A DNA stretch of 47,201 nt from contig PAPD01000024.1 of NCBI GenBank assembly GCA_002708765.1, positions 1-47,201 of the forward strand. Direction: 5' to 3'. How positions within the stretch are numbered: the first letter of the stretch is position 1; every line of letters begins with the position of its first letter. The notes under the pieces are model-generated. The model was not told the DNA's origin and made no database searches. It saw only the letters and a list, made by a program, of their open reading frames with translations. The stretch comes from Gammaproteobacteria bacterium (lineage in GTDB: Bacteria; Pseudomonadota; Gammaproteobacteria; Pseudomonadales; Azotimanducaceae). Made by a program: the position numbers and the translations under genes. Shown here one piece after another: positions 1 to 8,315 of the stretch.

Positions 1-1451
1 TTTACGCTGCTCCCGGCCTCGAGCAAAACGACGGTCTTCTTCGATCTGGTGGCTACCTCTTTTATTAGTTTCTCCTGCTGGTGCGGCAATCCCAGAGAAG
101 CTCGATCGCCTCCTCTCGCAAGATTTTCGCCACTGCTCTCCCTATCCAGGGTCGGAATGTATTCTCCTTCGTCAAGATATGTAAGACCAGCTACAACTAT
201 AGATAAATCAGACGCTTCGAAAACCTTTGCCTCAGGCAGTTCTGCATAATAGGAAATATCAACGCCATCGCTCCAGTCTCGGATCCCGTCGAAAGGAACA
301 AAAACATTGCTTGAACGAACCATACTACTTCCGCGATCCCCCAGATTTTCGGTAACTGCCAATTCTCCAAACAAAGCTATTTTTTCTGTGCCTCGAAGCG
401 GCAGTGTCTGGTTATTTTTCAACAGCACAAAGGATTTTTCAGCCACTTCCTGTGCCAGAGAAAGGTGCTCTTCACACTCGATCACCTTCCCCGGGAAAGC
501 GACTTCTTTTTCCAGTTCGAACCCTATCTTCTGATGCAATACTCGCAAGACATTCCTATTAATCGTTTCTTCACGAACCTGACCATTCTCCATTGCCTCT
601 ATTATTTTTTCGGGCTTGAACCAGTAAGCGGATGGCATTTCAATATCCATTCCGGCATTCAATGCATCCGCCGTGGACCGCGTTCCTAACAGCCAGTCCG
701 ACTCTACGAAACCCTTAAAACCCCAATCTTTTCGAAGAACGTTCTCTAGCAATTCGAAATGCTCGCCACAATAGGTCCCGTTTACTTTGTTATAAGCGCT
801 CATAACCGAGGCTGCTTGAGCATCTACAATGCAGCGCTTGAAGTGGGGCAGGTAAACTTCATGAAGCGTTCTTTTCGCTATATCAGAACTTAGCTCGAAT
901 CTGGTAATCTCGAGATTATTAAGAGCAAAATGCTTGGGGCTGGCAAGTACAAAATTCTGTGCGCCCGAAACAAAAGCGAGCCCCATGCGACCCATATGAA
1001 AGGGGTCTTCCGAGTAGGTCTCCTGCGCCCGACCCCAGCCAGGGTGCCTAAGTAAATTAATTGTAGGGGCCAAAAGCACATTACCCCCTGCCGCTGCAAC
1101 CTCTCGACCAATAGCCATGCCAACTCGTTTCTCCAGCTCAGGATCAAAGGTCGCTCCGCGTGCCATGGGCACGGGAAAAGCGGTTGCCAGGCCTGATCGC
1201 AAACCTCGGGGCCCATCCACCATCTTAAAAGGCGGAATGCCTAGACGTTCATCGTTCCCCGAAAAATATAGCCCTTTCTCAGTACCCATATCCCCGGTGT
1301 TCTTTGACCCATGCAACTGATTTATCTTCTCCATCAAGGACATTTCGGAGAGCAGGTTATTGGCAATTACGCCGACTCGATCATGATCTATATCGAGGGC
1401 TTTGTTTCCGCTTAGGATTTTTTTCAGGTCAAAGGCTTTTTCAATCGCCAT
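1..1451 (-). CDS. Glycoside hydrolase family 3 (beta-glucosidase-like), C-terminus cut by window edge
   Basis: The minus strand is open from the start codon to base 1, so about 483 codons are present and the rest lies outside the window. The reading frame shows GH3 hallmarks: a KHFALNNLE segment (substrate-binding Lys-His), a MSAYNKVNG stretch, and GFVESDWLLG, where Asp252 is the expected catalytic nucleophile. The frame then enters the alpha/beta sandwich domain (KSFVLLKNNQTLPL). GH3 enzymes hydrolyse beta-linked glucosides or related glycosides by a retaining mechanism; the exact substrate cannot be read here. There is no obvious signal peptide, so it may be cytoplasmic. An AGGAG lies 9 nt before the ATG at 1451 and only 3 nt before an in-frame ATG at 1457, so 1451 is preferred. 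It follows the SDR gene by about 18 nt and is probably co-transcribed with it. Confidence 0.88.
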   Translation of the reverse strand, partial: MAIEKAFDLKKILSGNKALDIDHDRVGVIANNLLSEMSLMEKINQLHGSKNTGDMGTEKGLYFSGNDERLGIPPFKMVDGPRGLRSGLATAFPVPMARGATFDPELEKRVGMAIGREVAAAGGNVLLAPTINLLRHPGWGRAQETYSEDPFHMGRMGLAFVSGAQNFVLASPKHFALNNLEITRFELSSDIAKRTLHEVYLPHFKRCIVDAQAASVMSAYNKVNGTYCGEHFELLENVLRKDWGFKGFVESDWLLGTRSTADALNAGMDIEMPSAYWFKPEKIIEAMENGQVREETINRNVLRVLHQKIGFELEKEVAFPGKVIECEEHLSLAQEVAEKSFVLLKNNQTLPLRGTEKIALFGELAVTENLGDRGSSMVRSSNVFVPFDGIRDWSDGVDISYYAELPEAKVFEASDLSIVVAGLTYLDEGEYIPTLDRESSGENLARGGDRASLGLPHQQEKLIKEVATRSKKTVVLLEAGSSV

Positions 1452-1469
1452 AGACATATACTCCTGCCC

Positions 1470-2246
1470 CTAAGCATTACGGATAGTCAATCCACCATCT
1501 ACCGGAAGAGCTACCCCGGTAATATATTGAGAAGCAGGAAGAACCAGACTTAAAGTTCCGTGCGCTACTTCTTCTGGTTCCGCGTAGCGCCGCAAAGCGG
1601 TCCTTCGTCTTGCAAACACCTCCTTATCTTCTTTGGAAATCGATGCCGTCATCCCCGTATTGATTGGCCCCGGACAGATACAATTTACTGTAATACGTTC
1701 GGGCCCCAACTCAACCGCAAGAGAGCGGGTTAATCCAATGACTCCGGTTTTCGCTGCCGTATAGGGTGACCCATACCGGGTCGCACCTAGGCCTTCCGTA
1801 GATGCAATGTTTACTATCCTTGGATGCGGGGCTTTTCTTAAATGAGGCAAAGCAGCTCTGACAGTAAGCGTGTGCGCAGTCAGCATAACGGCAATACTCT
1901 GATGCCACGCACTTTCATATTCATCATCATCAATAGGCGCAAATCTGGATATTCCAGCATTATTTACAAGGATGTCGATACCACCGAAATGCTCAGCGAT
2001 TTGAGAAAATGTCTTCTCAATCTCTCTGCCTTCGGACAGGTCCAGACCCCAAGCTTTTGAGTCGCAACCCTCTAATTCCATCTCAGCATTAACACTATCT
2101 AGTGACTGCCTGTTTAGGTCAACAAGCGCCACCCTGGCGCCCTGGTCACCAAAAAGATGTGCTGTAGCCCTCCCCATGCCCGAGGCTGCCCCTGTTACCA
2201 CGGCAACCGAGCCTTTGATCGAACGACTTAAAGTGGTCAAAGCCAT
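1470..2246 (-). CDS. Short-chain dehydrogenase/reductase (SDR)
   Basis: This 258-residue protein is a classical SDR. It has the TGAASGMG cofactor motif at residues 18-25, NNAG at 95-98, catalytic Ser149, and the Tyr162-x-x-x-Lys166 pair, followed by the usual PGPINT segment after the active site. An Asp at the end of the second strand (LVDLNR) favours NAD over NADP. Such enzymes oxidise or reduce secondary alcohols and ketones, sugars or steroids; the substrate is unknown. A GGGAG lies 7 nt before the ATG. The GH3 gene starts just downstream, so a role in handling a sugar or glycoside-derived alcohol is possible but only inferred from position. Confidence 0.9.
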   Translation of the reverse strand: MALTTLSRSIKGSVAVVTGAASGMGRATAHLFGDQGARVALVDLNRQSLDSVNAEMELEGCDSKAWGLDLSEGREIEKTFSQIAEHFGGIDILVNNAGISRFAPIDDDEYESAWHQSIAVMLTAHTLTVRAALPHLRKAPHPRIVNIASTEGLGATRYGSPYTAAKTGVIGLTRSLAVELGPERITVNCICPGPINTGMTASISKEDKEVFARRRTALRRYAEPEEVAHGTLSLVLPASQYITGVALPVDGGLTIRNA

Positions 2247-2299
2247 AGTGTTCTCCCGAAAAGGAAAGAGTGTGCCTGATAAAACAGGTTCTTCGCAAC

Positions 2300-2327
2300 T
2301 TTCACCGAGGAATGGTTCTGGTAATAT
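2300..2327 (+). promoter_or_regulatory. Possible promoter of the PTPS-like/SDR/YhhQ operon
   Basis: TTTCAC at 2300-2305 and TAATAT at 2322-2327 are 16 nt apart, and the second is preceded by TGG, like an extended -10 element. It lies in the divergent gap after the minus-strand SDR start. If real, transcription would begin near 2334, which rules out the longer start codons for the next gene. Matches are partial, so this is a weak prediction. Confidence 0.25.
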
Positions 2328-2356
2328 ATGTTCTCTTTCAAATCGAACTTATATCA

Positions 2357-2848
2357 TTGAACACTGAGATTCTTAGCCGAATAGAACTATCTAAGCAGGC
2401 AACAAACTTCAGCGCAGCGCATTTTACAATTTTTTCAGCAAGCGAAAGAGAAGATCTGCATGGTCACAACTTCCAGGTAATATGCGAAGTTCTGGCCCCA
2501 GTAGGCAGGAACGGACTAGTTTTTGATTATGCGTTACTGAAGGATGCACTTAGATCTCTTTGCAGCCGACTGGATGAAAAAACTATACTACCTGAAAACT
2601 CCCCTTATCTGTTGATCGAACGTGATGATCTATATGTTTTCGCAATATACAACGATGAAAGAATACCATTTTTGCATAGGGACGTAATTACACTCCCTAT
2701 ATCTAATGTCAGCGTAGAAGAATTGTCTCGCTATATCCTAGAAAAATTACTGGAGAACAAATCTATCAAGAACCAAGATGTCCGAGAAATAGTAATAAAA
2801 GTATCTAGTAGCCCAGGCCAGTCTGGGTCAGCTATCTGGAGACCCTGA
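2357..2848 (+). CDS. Divergent 6-pyruvoyl/6-carboxytetrahydropterin synthase-like protein (COG0720)
   Basis: The protein carries the zinc-binding pattern of the PTPS/QueD family: FSAAHF (His22) and LHGHNF (His35, His37), then a VFDYALLK segment and LDEKTILP. Family members convert dihydroneopterin triphosphate to pterin or queuosine precursors. Before HGH there is ExxHGH instead of CxxxHGH, a pattern described for PTPS-III proteins that make 6-hydroxymethyldihydropterin for folate. The His expected after Asp in the LDH motif is Glu. The usual C-terminal Glu that anchors the pterin appears replaced (VSSSPGQS). The start is uncertain. The frame is open from GTG 2270 (with an AAGGA) and has ATG 2312, but homology begins near FSAAHF, so TTG 2357 is chosen. 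Its TGA overlaps the next ATG. It may act in folate, queuosine or a new pterin pathway. Confidence 0.7.
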   Translation: MNTEILSRIELSKQATNFSAAHFTIFSASEREDLHGHNFQVICEVLAPVGRNGLVFDYALLKDALRSLCSRLDEKTILPENSPYLLIERDDLYVFAIYNDERIPFLHRDVITLPISNVSVEELSRYILEKLLENKSIKNQDVREIVIKVSSSPGQSGSAIWRP

Positions 2849-3543
2849 TGAGCTTAATTCTGATTACGGGGGCTAGCAAAGGAATAGGGAAAGCGGCAGC
2901 TAGCCAGTTCATAAACAATGGAGACGAAGTAATAAACATCTCCAGAACCCCATCTGACCTGAAGGGTGTGCGGAATATTTCACTGGATCTGAGCGCAGAA
3001 GACGCGCCCGAGCAGGTCGCAGAATTTGCAGAGGGTATAAGCAACCAGGAGATTCATCTCATCCATAACGCGGCTCTACTGATAAGTGATCAGATAGCCT
3101 CTCTTGAGACCAAACAGTTTAAAGCGGTTGTTTCTCTCAACGTTATTGCTCCGCAAATATTGAATCTATGTCTCCTTCCTAAAATGAATCGAGGTTCCTC
3201 GATCATATATATAGGATCAACATTATCTGAAAAAGCTGTGAAAAACTCGTTCAGCTACGTGACCTCGAAGCACGCCGTTGTCGGAATGATGCGTGCGACG
3301 TGTCAGGATCTGGCAGGAAGAAATATCCATACAGCGTGCATCTGCCCGGGATTCACCAACACTGAAATGCTCAGAGAGCATGTAGGAGGGTCCGAGGAGG
3401 CCCTAGAGATGGTTGGAAATCTATCAGCCTATGGCCGGCTTGTCGAACCCGAAGAAATAGCTGAAACCATACGCTTCGTATCAAAGAGCCCTGCCCTCAA
3501 CGGAACAATCATTCACGCTAATCTTGGACAGATCGAGAGCTGA
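2848..3543 (+). CDS. SDR oxidoreductase in pterin-like operon
   Basis: This 231-residue SDR has TGASKGIG at residues 7-14, Ser124, Tyr137 and Lys141, and the PGFTNTEM segment. The usual NNAG is HNAA. The Arg in ISRTP after the second strand suggests NADPH use. Its ATG overlaps the stop of the PTPS-like gene (TGATG), and its own TGA is directly followed by the ATG of the transporter gene, so the three are translationally coupled. SDRs such as FolM and sepiapterin reductase reduce pterins, so a pterin or deazapurine substrate is a reasonable guess from context only. A different ketone or aldehyde substrate is equally compatible with the residues. Confidence 0.85.
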   Translation: MSLILITGASKGIGKAAASQFINNGDEVINISRTPSDLKGVRNISLDLSAEDAPEQVAEFAEGISNQEIHLIHNAALLISDQIASLETKQFKAVVSLNVIAPQILNLCLLPKMNRGSSIIYIGSTLSEKAVKNSFSYVTSKHAVVGMMRATCQDLAGRNIHTACICPGFTNTEMLREHVGGSEEALEMVGNLSAYGRLVEPEEIAETIRFVSKSPALNGTIIHANLGQIES

Positions 3544-4326
3544 ATGACTGATTCAATAGAAAAACAGGTAGGGTTCGATCTTACAGAAAAACGCGAAAGG
3601 GTCTTTCTGGTGCTCGCTGGCCTGTTTTTGTGTGCAATGACAATGTTAAACATCATCGGCATAACGCGATTTGTTCAACTTGGTCCCTTCGCTCTCGCTG
3701 TGGGTGTTTTACCCTACCCGTTAACATTTTTATGTACTGACCTAATTAGTGAACTCTACGGCAGAAAACGGGCTAATTTCATGGTTACGGTAGGATTAAT
3801 TCTCAACTGTTTTATTATCGGAACTATGTGGCTAGCTAACCAGCTACCCTCCACACCATTGGCAGTGCAACCTCCATGGCAATTGCTTCATCTCGCAGAA
3901 GCTATATCTCTGCCAGACGGAACCGGTGTGCAAGGCCAGATCGAGTTGTTTTCGCTGATCTACGCGACCACCTCGGGAGCGGTAGTGGCATCGATGATGG
4001 CCTATATCGCTGCCCAATATTGTGATGTGTACATGTTTCATTTCTGGAAAAACCTCACCAAAGGAAAACACCTTTGGCTTAGAAACAATGGCAGCACCAT
4101 TATTAGCCAAGGCGTAGACTCGTTCATGGTAATTAGCGTTACCTTCGGCGCTCAGTTTATCGGGGGAGCAATTTCAGGGGGAGGGATGCTAGCATTAATG
4201 GGCAGCAACTATCTATTCAAGCTCTGCGTCGCCCTGGCCGACACCATCCCGTTTTATATAGGCGTGAATTACCTTACCAGATATCTAGAACTCAGCGAGG
4301 AAGAGCTTCAGAAGAACTCCAACTAG
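3544..4326 (+). CDS. yhhQ: YhhQ/VUT-family transporter (queuosine precursor uptake family)
   Basis: This 260-residue membrane protein has about six hydrophobic segments. It shows the family signatures YPLTFLCTDLISELYG, and QYCDVYMFHFWKN followed by LWLRNNGSTIISQGVDS. Characterised YhhQ proteins import 7-deazaguanine precursors of queuosine (preQ0/preQ1) across the inner membrane. The start is the ATG directly after the SDR stop, with no gap, which argues for translational coupling. Its link with a PTPS-like gene is notable, because QueD of the same superfamily makes the queuosine precursor. The specificity of this copy is inferred from the family and could extend to pterins or other bases. 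Confidence 0.85.
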   Translation: MTDSIEKQVGFDLTEKRERVFLVLAGLFLCAMTMLNIIGITRFVQLGPFALAVGVLPYPLTFLCTDLISELYGRKRANFMVTVGLILNCFIIGTMWLANQLPSTPLAVQPPWQLLHLAEAISLPDGTGVQGQIELFSLIYATTSGAVVASMMAYIAAQYCDVYMFHFWKNLTKGKHLWLRNNGSTIISQGVDSFMVISVTFGAQFIGGAISGGGMLALMGSNYLFKLCVALADTIPFYIGVNYLTRYLELSEEELQKNSN

Positions 4327-4373
4327 ATAAATTGCTAAAAAAGAATCCAGGAAAAATCCGGGAGGCGGAAATT

Positions 4374-5222
4374 ATGGACTACGAGACTATCATCTACAAT
4401 TTAACCGAAAATATTCTTATCATCACACTTAACCGACCAGAAAAATTGAATGCCCTCAACGGCCAAATGTCATCAGAAATACTTCATGCTCTCGACAGAG
4501 CGGATAGCGACGACAATGTGAAAGCTATTATTTTCACGGGACAGGGACGCGCATTTTGTGCAGGCGCAGACCTATCCGGAGGGAGCACCACCTTTGATTA
4601 CGATTCTGATGGGCGAGGGATTCACCCGGACGGAGGAGGAATTCTTACGCTCAGGCTTTTCGAATGCCTGAAACCGGTAATTAGCGCGTGCAATGGGCCA
4701 GCGGTTGGTGTTGGAGCCACGATGCAATGTGCGATGGACGTTAGGATGGCATCGGAAAATGCCAGATATGGTTTTGTCTTTTCGAAGCGGGGTATTGTTC
4801 CTGAGGCCTGTTCGAGCTGGTTTCTGCCCAGGTGTGTGGGCATCAGCACAGCACTGGAATGGACTTATTCTGGCCGTATATTCGACGCAAGCGAAGCAAT
4901 GGAAAGAAAATTCGTAAGAAGCGTTCATAAAGAAGCCGACTTGCTGGCCGCAGCAAAGGAACTAGCACATGAATTTACAGAACAGACGAGCTCTATTTCA
5001 GTTTCAATGATTCGTCACATGATGTGGAAAATGCTTGGGGCGGATCATCCGATGGAGGCGCACAAAGTTGATAGCAGAGGTGTTTACTTTACCGGCAAAT
5101 CGGGAGACGCGCATGAAGGCGTGCAATCCTTTCTGGAAAAGAGACCACCCAAGTTCAAGGACAAGGTATCTGAAAATATGCCCGAGTTTTTTCCTTGGTG
5201 GGAGCGAAGGAAGTTCGAATGA
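4374..5222 (+). CDS. Enoyl-CoA hydratase/isomerase family protein (crotonase)
   Basis: The 282-residue crotonase-fold protein has LNRPEKLNALNG near its start, the oxyanion-hole segment AFCAGADLSGG at about residues 60-70, and GPAVGVGATMQCAMD forming the second half of the CoA site. RGIVPEACSSWFLPR follows, where a Glu takes the place often used for catalysis. These enzymes hydrate or isomerise enoyl-CoA thioesters in fatty acid or related degradation. The frame extends upstream to TTG 4332, but GGAGG 8 nt before ATG 4374 decides the start. It lies 47 nt after the yhhQ-like gene and 44 nt before an ABC-2 permease, all on the same strand. A second, only moderately similar crotonase is at 13176-13991. 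Confidence 0.9.
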   Translation: MDYETIIYNLTENILIITLNRPEKLNALNGQMSSEILHALDRADSDDNVKAIIFTGQGRAFCAGADLSGGSTTFDYDSDGRGIHPDGGGILTLRLFECLKPVISACNGPAVGVGATMQCAMDVRMASENARYGFVFSKRGIVPEACSSWFLPRCVGISTALEWTYSGRIFDASEAMERKFVRSVHKEADLLAAAKELAHEFTEQTSSISVSMIRHMMWKMLGADHPMEAHKVDSRGVYFTGKSGDAHEGVQSFLEKRPPKFKDKVSENMPEFFPWWERRKFE

Positions 5223-5266
5223 GGTTCCAGCTGAACGAACTGCAGAAATAAGGCAACCCTGAGTCT

Positions 5267-6019
5267 ATGCATTATATAGAGCTAATATTTGTGAAAGCCT
5301 GGGCAGAGATCAAATCAGAAGCTAGCCGGGCATATATTGGCTTTCTATGGTGGTTTATAGAACCCTTGCTCTACATGGCCGCTTTTTACCTGATATTCGG
5401 AATAGGACTTCGTCAAGGTGGCGAAAACTACTTGTTTTTTCTGCTTTGCGGCCTCGTTCCATGGAAATGGTTTTCCAGCACATTGAATAGCGGCAGTAAA
5501 TCCATCACCGCTAATGTCGGACTGATCAATCAGGTATATCTGCCTAAATATCTTTTTCCTCTTGTGGTCGTGGCGATAAATACCTTCAAATTCATGATGG
5601 TATTTCCCATTTTGTTAATTTTCTTTTGGTTTTCGGAGTTCGAACCTTCGGCTACCTGGTTGGCACTAATTCCCATTATTCTCTGTCAGTTTTTTTTGAT
5701 CATTGCGTGCGCCTCCCTTCTTGCTTCACTTGTTCCCTATTTGCCGGATCTCAGGTACGTAATTGAAAATGGTATGCTTTTACTTATGTTTCTATCTGGA
5801 GTGTTTTTCAGCATAGAGGAGATGGAGTCGGGCGTTAGAGACATACTAATGCTTAACCCGGTCGCCTTATTGTTAAACAGTTACAGGAATGTCCTTCTCA
5901 ATGGTGAATCATTCATCTGGCTCGACTTAATCCGAGTCTCTCTGTTTTCGGTAATAATCGGACTTGTTTCCTGGTACATTCTTAAGAAAATTGACCGGAA
6001 GGTTATCAAAGAAATCTAG
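5267..6019 (+). CDS. ABC-2 type permease, polysaccharide/lipid exporter type (Wzm/TagG-like)
   Basis: This 250-residue protein has about six membrane segments. Its N-terminus (AWAEIKSEASRAYIGFLWWF) is typical of permeases that export O-antigen, capsule or teichoic acid chains. The WWFIEPLLY and LVPWKWFSSTL segments and the LNPVALLLNSYRNVLL motif near the end also match that group. Such permeases work with a separate Wzt/TagH-type ATPase. No ATPase of this kind lies next to it; the only ABC ATPase in the window is YbbA, about 24 kb away and of another family. No glycosyltransferases are near. The ribosome site before ATG 5267 is weak. The partner ATPase, if used, must be encoded elsewhere. Confidence 0.85.
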   Translation: MHYIELIFVKAWAEIKSEASRAYIGFLWWFIEPLLYMAAFYLIFGIGLRQGGENYLFFLLCGLVPWKWFSSTLNSGSKSITANVGLINQVYLPKYLFPLVVVAINTFKFMMVFPILLIFFWFSEFEPSATWLALIPIILCQFFLIIACASLLASLVPYLPDLRYVIENGMLLLMFLSGVFFSIEEMESGVRDILMLNPVALLLNSYRNVLLNGESFIWLDLIRVSLFSVIIGLVSWYILKKIDRKVIKEI

Positions 6020-6164
6020 GAAGAATTAAACAAGTTCGGTTGAGGTTATTTCAGACAAACAGATAAGCGCGAGACATACAAAAAACCAGGGAATCTAAAA
6101 ATGGACTTGCCGTATAAGAGTGATGCAGAATAACCATAGGAATTATGGAATCTAGGCGAGCAAA

Positions 6165-6395
6165 ATGAGTGGTTTATCCGAAATAAGGAAATCGATCTAC
6201 CCGGAGGCCGATGACACTTGGGAATCTATAGCTAACCGAGAAATGCAAGGCATGAAAACGGAAGAAGCGGTGAGTCTTCTTCAAAGCTGGAATCTGCATG
6301 TGTTCATGCGAACACTGCCTGGACCGGGAAGCCCAAGAGAAGGCAACCCGATCCTTCCGAGCGACATAATTTTTGTCGAAAACCCGAAGACCTGA
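6165..6395 (+). CDS. Small conserved-looking protein of unknown function, possibly LysM-like
   Basis: I do not recognise this 76-residue protein with certainty. It has no signal peptide or membrane segment. The pattern DTWESIA early and LPSDIIFVENP at the end, with LLQSWNLHVFMR between, loosely recalls a LysM fold (D-T-x-x-x-I-A ... L-x-P-x-D-x-I-x-V), but that is only an impression. An AGGCG lies about 6 nt before the ATG. The stop codon is directly followed by the start of the next small gene, so the two are likely made together. The pair sits between an ABC-2 permease and an amidohydrolase. The arrangement suggests a real gene. Confidence 0.6.
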   Translation: MSGLSEIRKSIYPEADDTWESIANREMQGMKTEEAVSLLQSWNLHVFMRTLPGPGSPREGNPILPSDIIFVENPKT

Positions 6396-6620
6396 ATGTC
6401 GGCGCAGGTAAACGACATAAGAATTACAGCCTCCCACGATGGAATAGCGGAAACATTGCTGGTTTTGAAATACGATAACGGGGGAATATCGCAAGTCACA
6501 CTGGATTACTCTGCTACCGCAGCATTGATGGAGGCATGTAAAGCTAAATCAATAGATGACATAATTGGGGCAAGCTGGGACAAAGTAAGAGACGCAATAC
6601 AAGCATCATATAACCGATAG
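6396..6620 (+). CDS. Small protein of unknown function, partner of the preceding gene
   Basis: This 74-residue protein has no signal peptide or membrane span. The first half looks beta-rich (residues about 7-35, alternating hydrophobic) and the second half is helical, ending in SWDKVRDAIQASYNR. I cannot assign a family. Its ATG begins immediately after the TGA of the upstream small gene, and the amidohydrolase starts 29 nt downstream. This close packing supports expression as a unit. It could be an accessory subunit or binding protein for one of the neighbouring enzymes, but nothing in the sequence proves that. Confidence 0.6.
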   Translation: MSAQVNDIRITASHDGIAETLLVLKYDNGGISQVTLDYSATAALMEACKAKSIDDIIGASWDKVRDAIQASYNR

Positions 6621-6649
6621 AAACGAGCAAACCGACGGGACCAGAAAAT

Positions 6650-8314
6650 ATGCTAGATCTTGTTATTAAAAACGGAAAAATCGTAGATGGAACCGGGCTT
6701 CCCGGGTATGTCGGCGACATAGGCATCAAAGAAGGCAGGATAGCTGCAACCGGAAACGTAACGGAGGCTTGCAAGGAAGAGCTAGATGCCTCGGGGATGG
6801 TAGTATCGCCCGGGTTCATTGATCCACATACTCATTTCGATGCGCAATTGCTATGGGACGGGTGTGCTAAACCGGCGATCGAGCATGGAGTGACCACTAT
6901 TGTACCTGGAAATTGCTCTCTCTCCCTGGCGCCGTTGAAGTCTAAAGATCGAATGAAACTGGTTGGTATGTTCAACCAGATAGAAGAAATGCCTGTAAAA
7001 GCTTTCGAGGAAGGAGTCGAATGGGACTGGGAGACTTTCGAAGAATTTATCACACGGATTAAAAAATCACTTGCCATCAACGTCGCCCCTCTGGTCGGAC
7101 ATAGCGTGCTAAGACTTTGGGTAATGGGCGAGGAATCTGCACAAAGATCAGCAAATGATAATGAAATATCGGAGATGCAGTCTTTACTGAGAGAATGTCT
7201 TTCCGCCGGAGCAATAGGGCTGAGTACTAGCTTTGTAGATGTTAACGAGGCTCTTGAACCTGTTCCTAGTCGCTATGCGGGTCAAAAGGAATTAAATGCC
7301 TTGTGCGAAGTATTAAGCGAATCAAACAAAATACTCCAGGTCGTTCACGAATTTTTCGATCCTGACGTGACTATAGCCAGAGTAGACCAGCTGGCAGATA
7401 TTAGTCTTCGGTACCGGATACCAACAACTTTTTCTCCCCTTTTTGTTAATACTTCAGATGATGTTGGTGTTGTTCGGATAATGAACCGAGTAAAGGAACA
7501 GTTCAGTCGAGGTGCAAGGGTATGGCCTCAGGTCCAGACCCGACCTATAGATATCAGCTTCTGTTTTGAAGTGCCTAGCCTTCTCTTTATCCGGCTACCC
7601 TCTTGGTACAAGACAATGCGATTTGGAACACATGCGGAAATTGTCAAGGACTTCAATAACGAAGGCAAACGGAAAAAAATGGTGAAGGAAGCATCCATGC
7701 TTGGTCCTTTCTGGAATGACTTGATACTTCGTCAAGTCAGTAGCGATCAAAACAGTAAATTTGTGGGTAAAACACTGAAAGAAATAGCGGAGTCAAGAAA
7801 CACCACACCGATCGATGCAATGATCGACCTTTCTCTAGAGGAAGACCTGCAGGCCCATTTCCTAGCTGCCAATATGGGACACACAGATACCGAAATGGTA
7901 GGTAAACTATTATCGGATCCCTTCGTCCATGTCGGGGCCAGCGATGGCGGAGCACATATTTTATCATTTTCTACCTACGGTGATACGGGATATCTTTTTA
8001 GTCAGTTCGTCAGAAATTGTCAGTCTATGTCCCTGGAAGAAGCAGTGAAGAAAATAACACTGGACACCGCTTCCATCTGGGGCATGAAAGAAAGAGGATG
8101 TTTGAAGGAAGGGTTTATGGCAGATATCACTATTTTCGAAGAAGCCCTAATAGACCGAGGAAAAGAGTATTACATAGACGACGTGCCTGGCGACGGACAT
8201 CGCTACATTCGTGATGCAATTGGTATCGATACCGTCATTATTGGGGGATCAATCGCCTATAGAAAGGGTTCCTATACCAACGCCCAAACCGGTGACATAG
8301 TCAGAGTCGGATAG
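6650..8314 (+). CDS. N-acyl-D-amino-acid deacylase-like amidohydrolase
   Basis: This 554-residue enzyme belongs to the D-aminoacylase branch of the amidohydrolase superfamily. It starts with an IKNGKIVDGTG beta-sandwich segment. PGFIDPHTHFDAQ follows, with metal ligands His60 and His62, then VGHSVLR, a VVHEFF histidine, and GASDGGAH near residue 430 with the catalytic Asp. The C-terminus returns to the sandwich (GFMADITIFE, then YRKG). The family hydrolyses N-acyl-D-amino acids, some hydantoin-like rings and related amides in the cytoplasm. GGGA lies 9 nt before the ATG. The hydrolase gene begins one base after the stop. The exact amide substrate is unknown; the neighbouring oxidoreductase and hydrolase suggest catabolism of a complex amide or lipid. 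Confidence 0.88.
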   Translation: MLDLVIKNGKIVDGTGLPGYVGDIGIKEGRIAATGNVTEACKEELDASGMVVSPGFIDPHTHFDAQLLWDGCAKPAIEHGVTTIVPGNCSLSLAPLKSKDRMKLVGMFNQIEEMPVKAFEEGVEWDWETFEEFITRIKKSLAINVAPLVGHSVLRLWVMGEESAQRSANDNEISEMQSLLRECLSAGAIGLSTSFVDVNEALEPVPSRYAGQKELNALCEVLSESNKILQVVHEFFDPDVTIARVDQLADISLRYRIPTTFSPLFVNTSDDVGVVRIMNRVKEQFSRGARVWPQVQTRPIDISFCFEVPSLLFIRLPSWYKTMRFGTHAEIVKDFNNEGKRKKMVKEASMLGPFWNDLILRQVSSDQNSKFVGKTLKEIAESRNTTPIDAMIDLSLEEDLQAHFLAANMGHTDTEMVGKLLSDPFVHVGASDGGAHILSFSTYGDTGYLFSQFVRNCQSMSLEEAVKKITLDTASIWGMKERGCLKEGFMADITIFEEALIDRGKEYYIDDVPGDGHRYIRDAIGIDTVIIGGSIAYRKGSYTNAQTGDIVRVG

Positions 8315-8315
8315 A

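Noticed and set aside
890-1216. Open frame of 108 codons on the minus strand near the window start
   Set aside because: It lies out of frame inside the GH3 gene, whose own frame on the same strand carries clear family motifs; the product of the other frame has no recognisable pattern.
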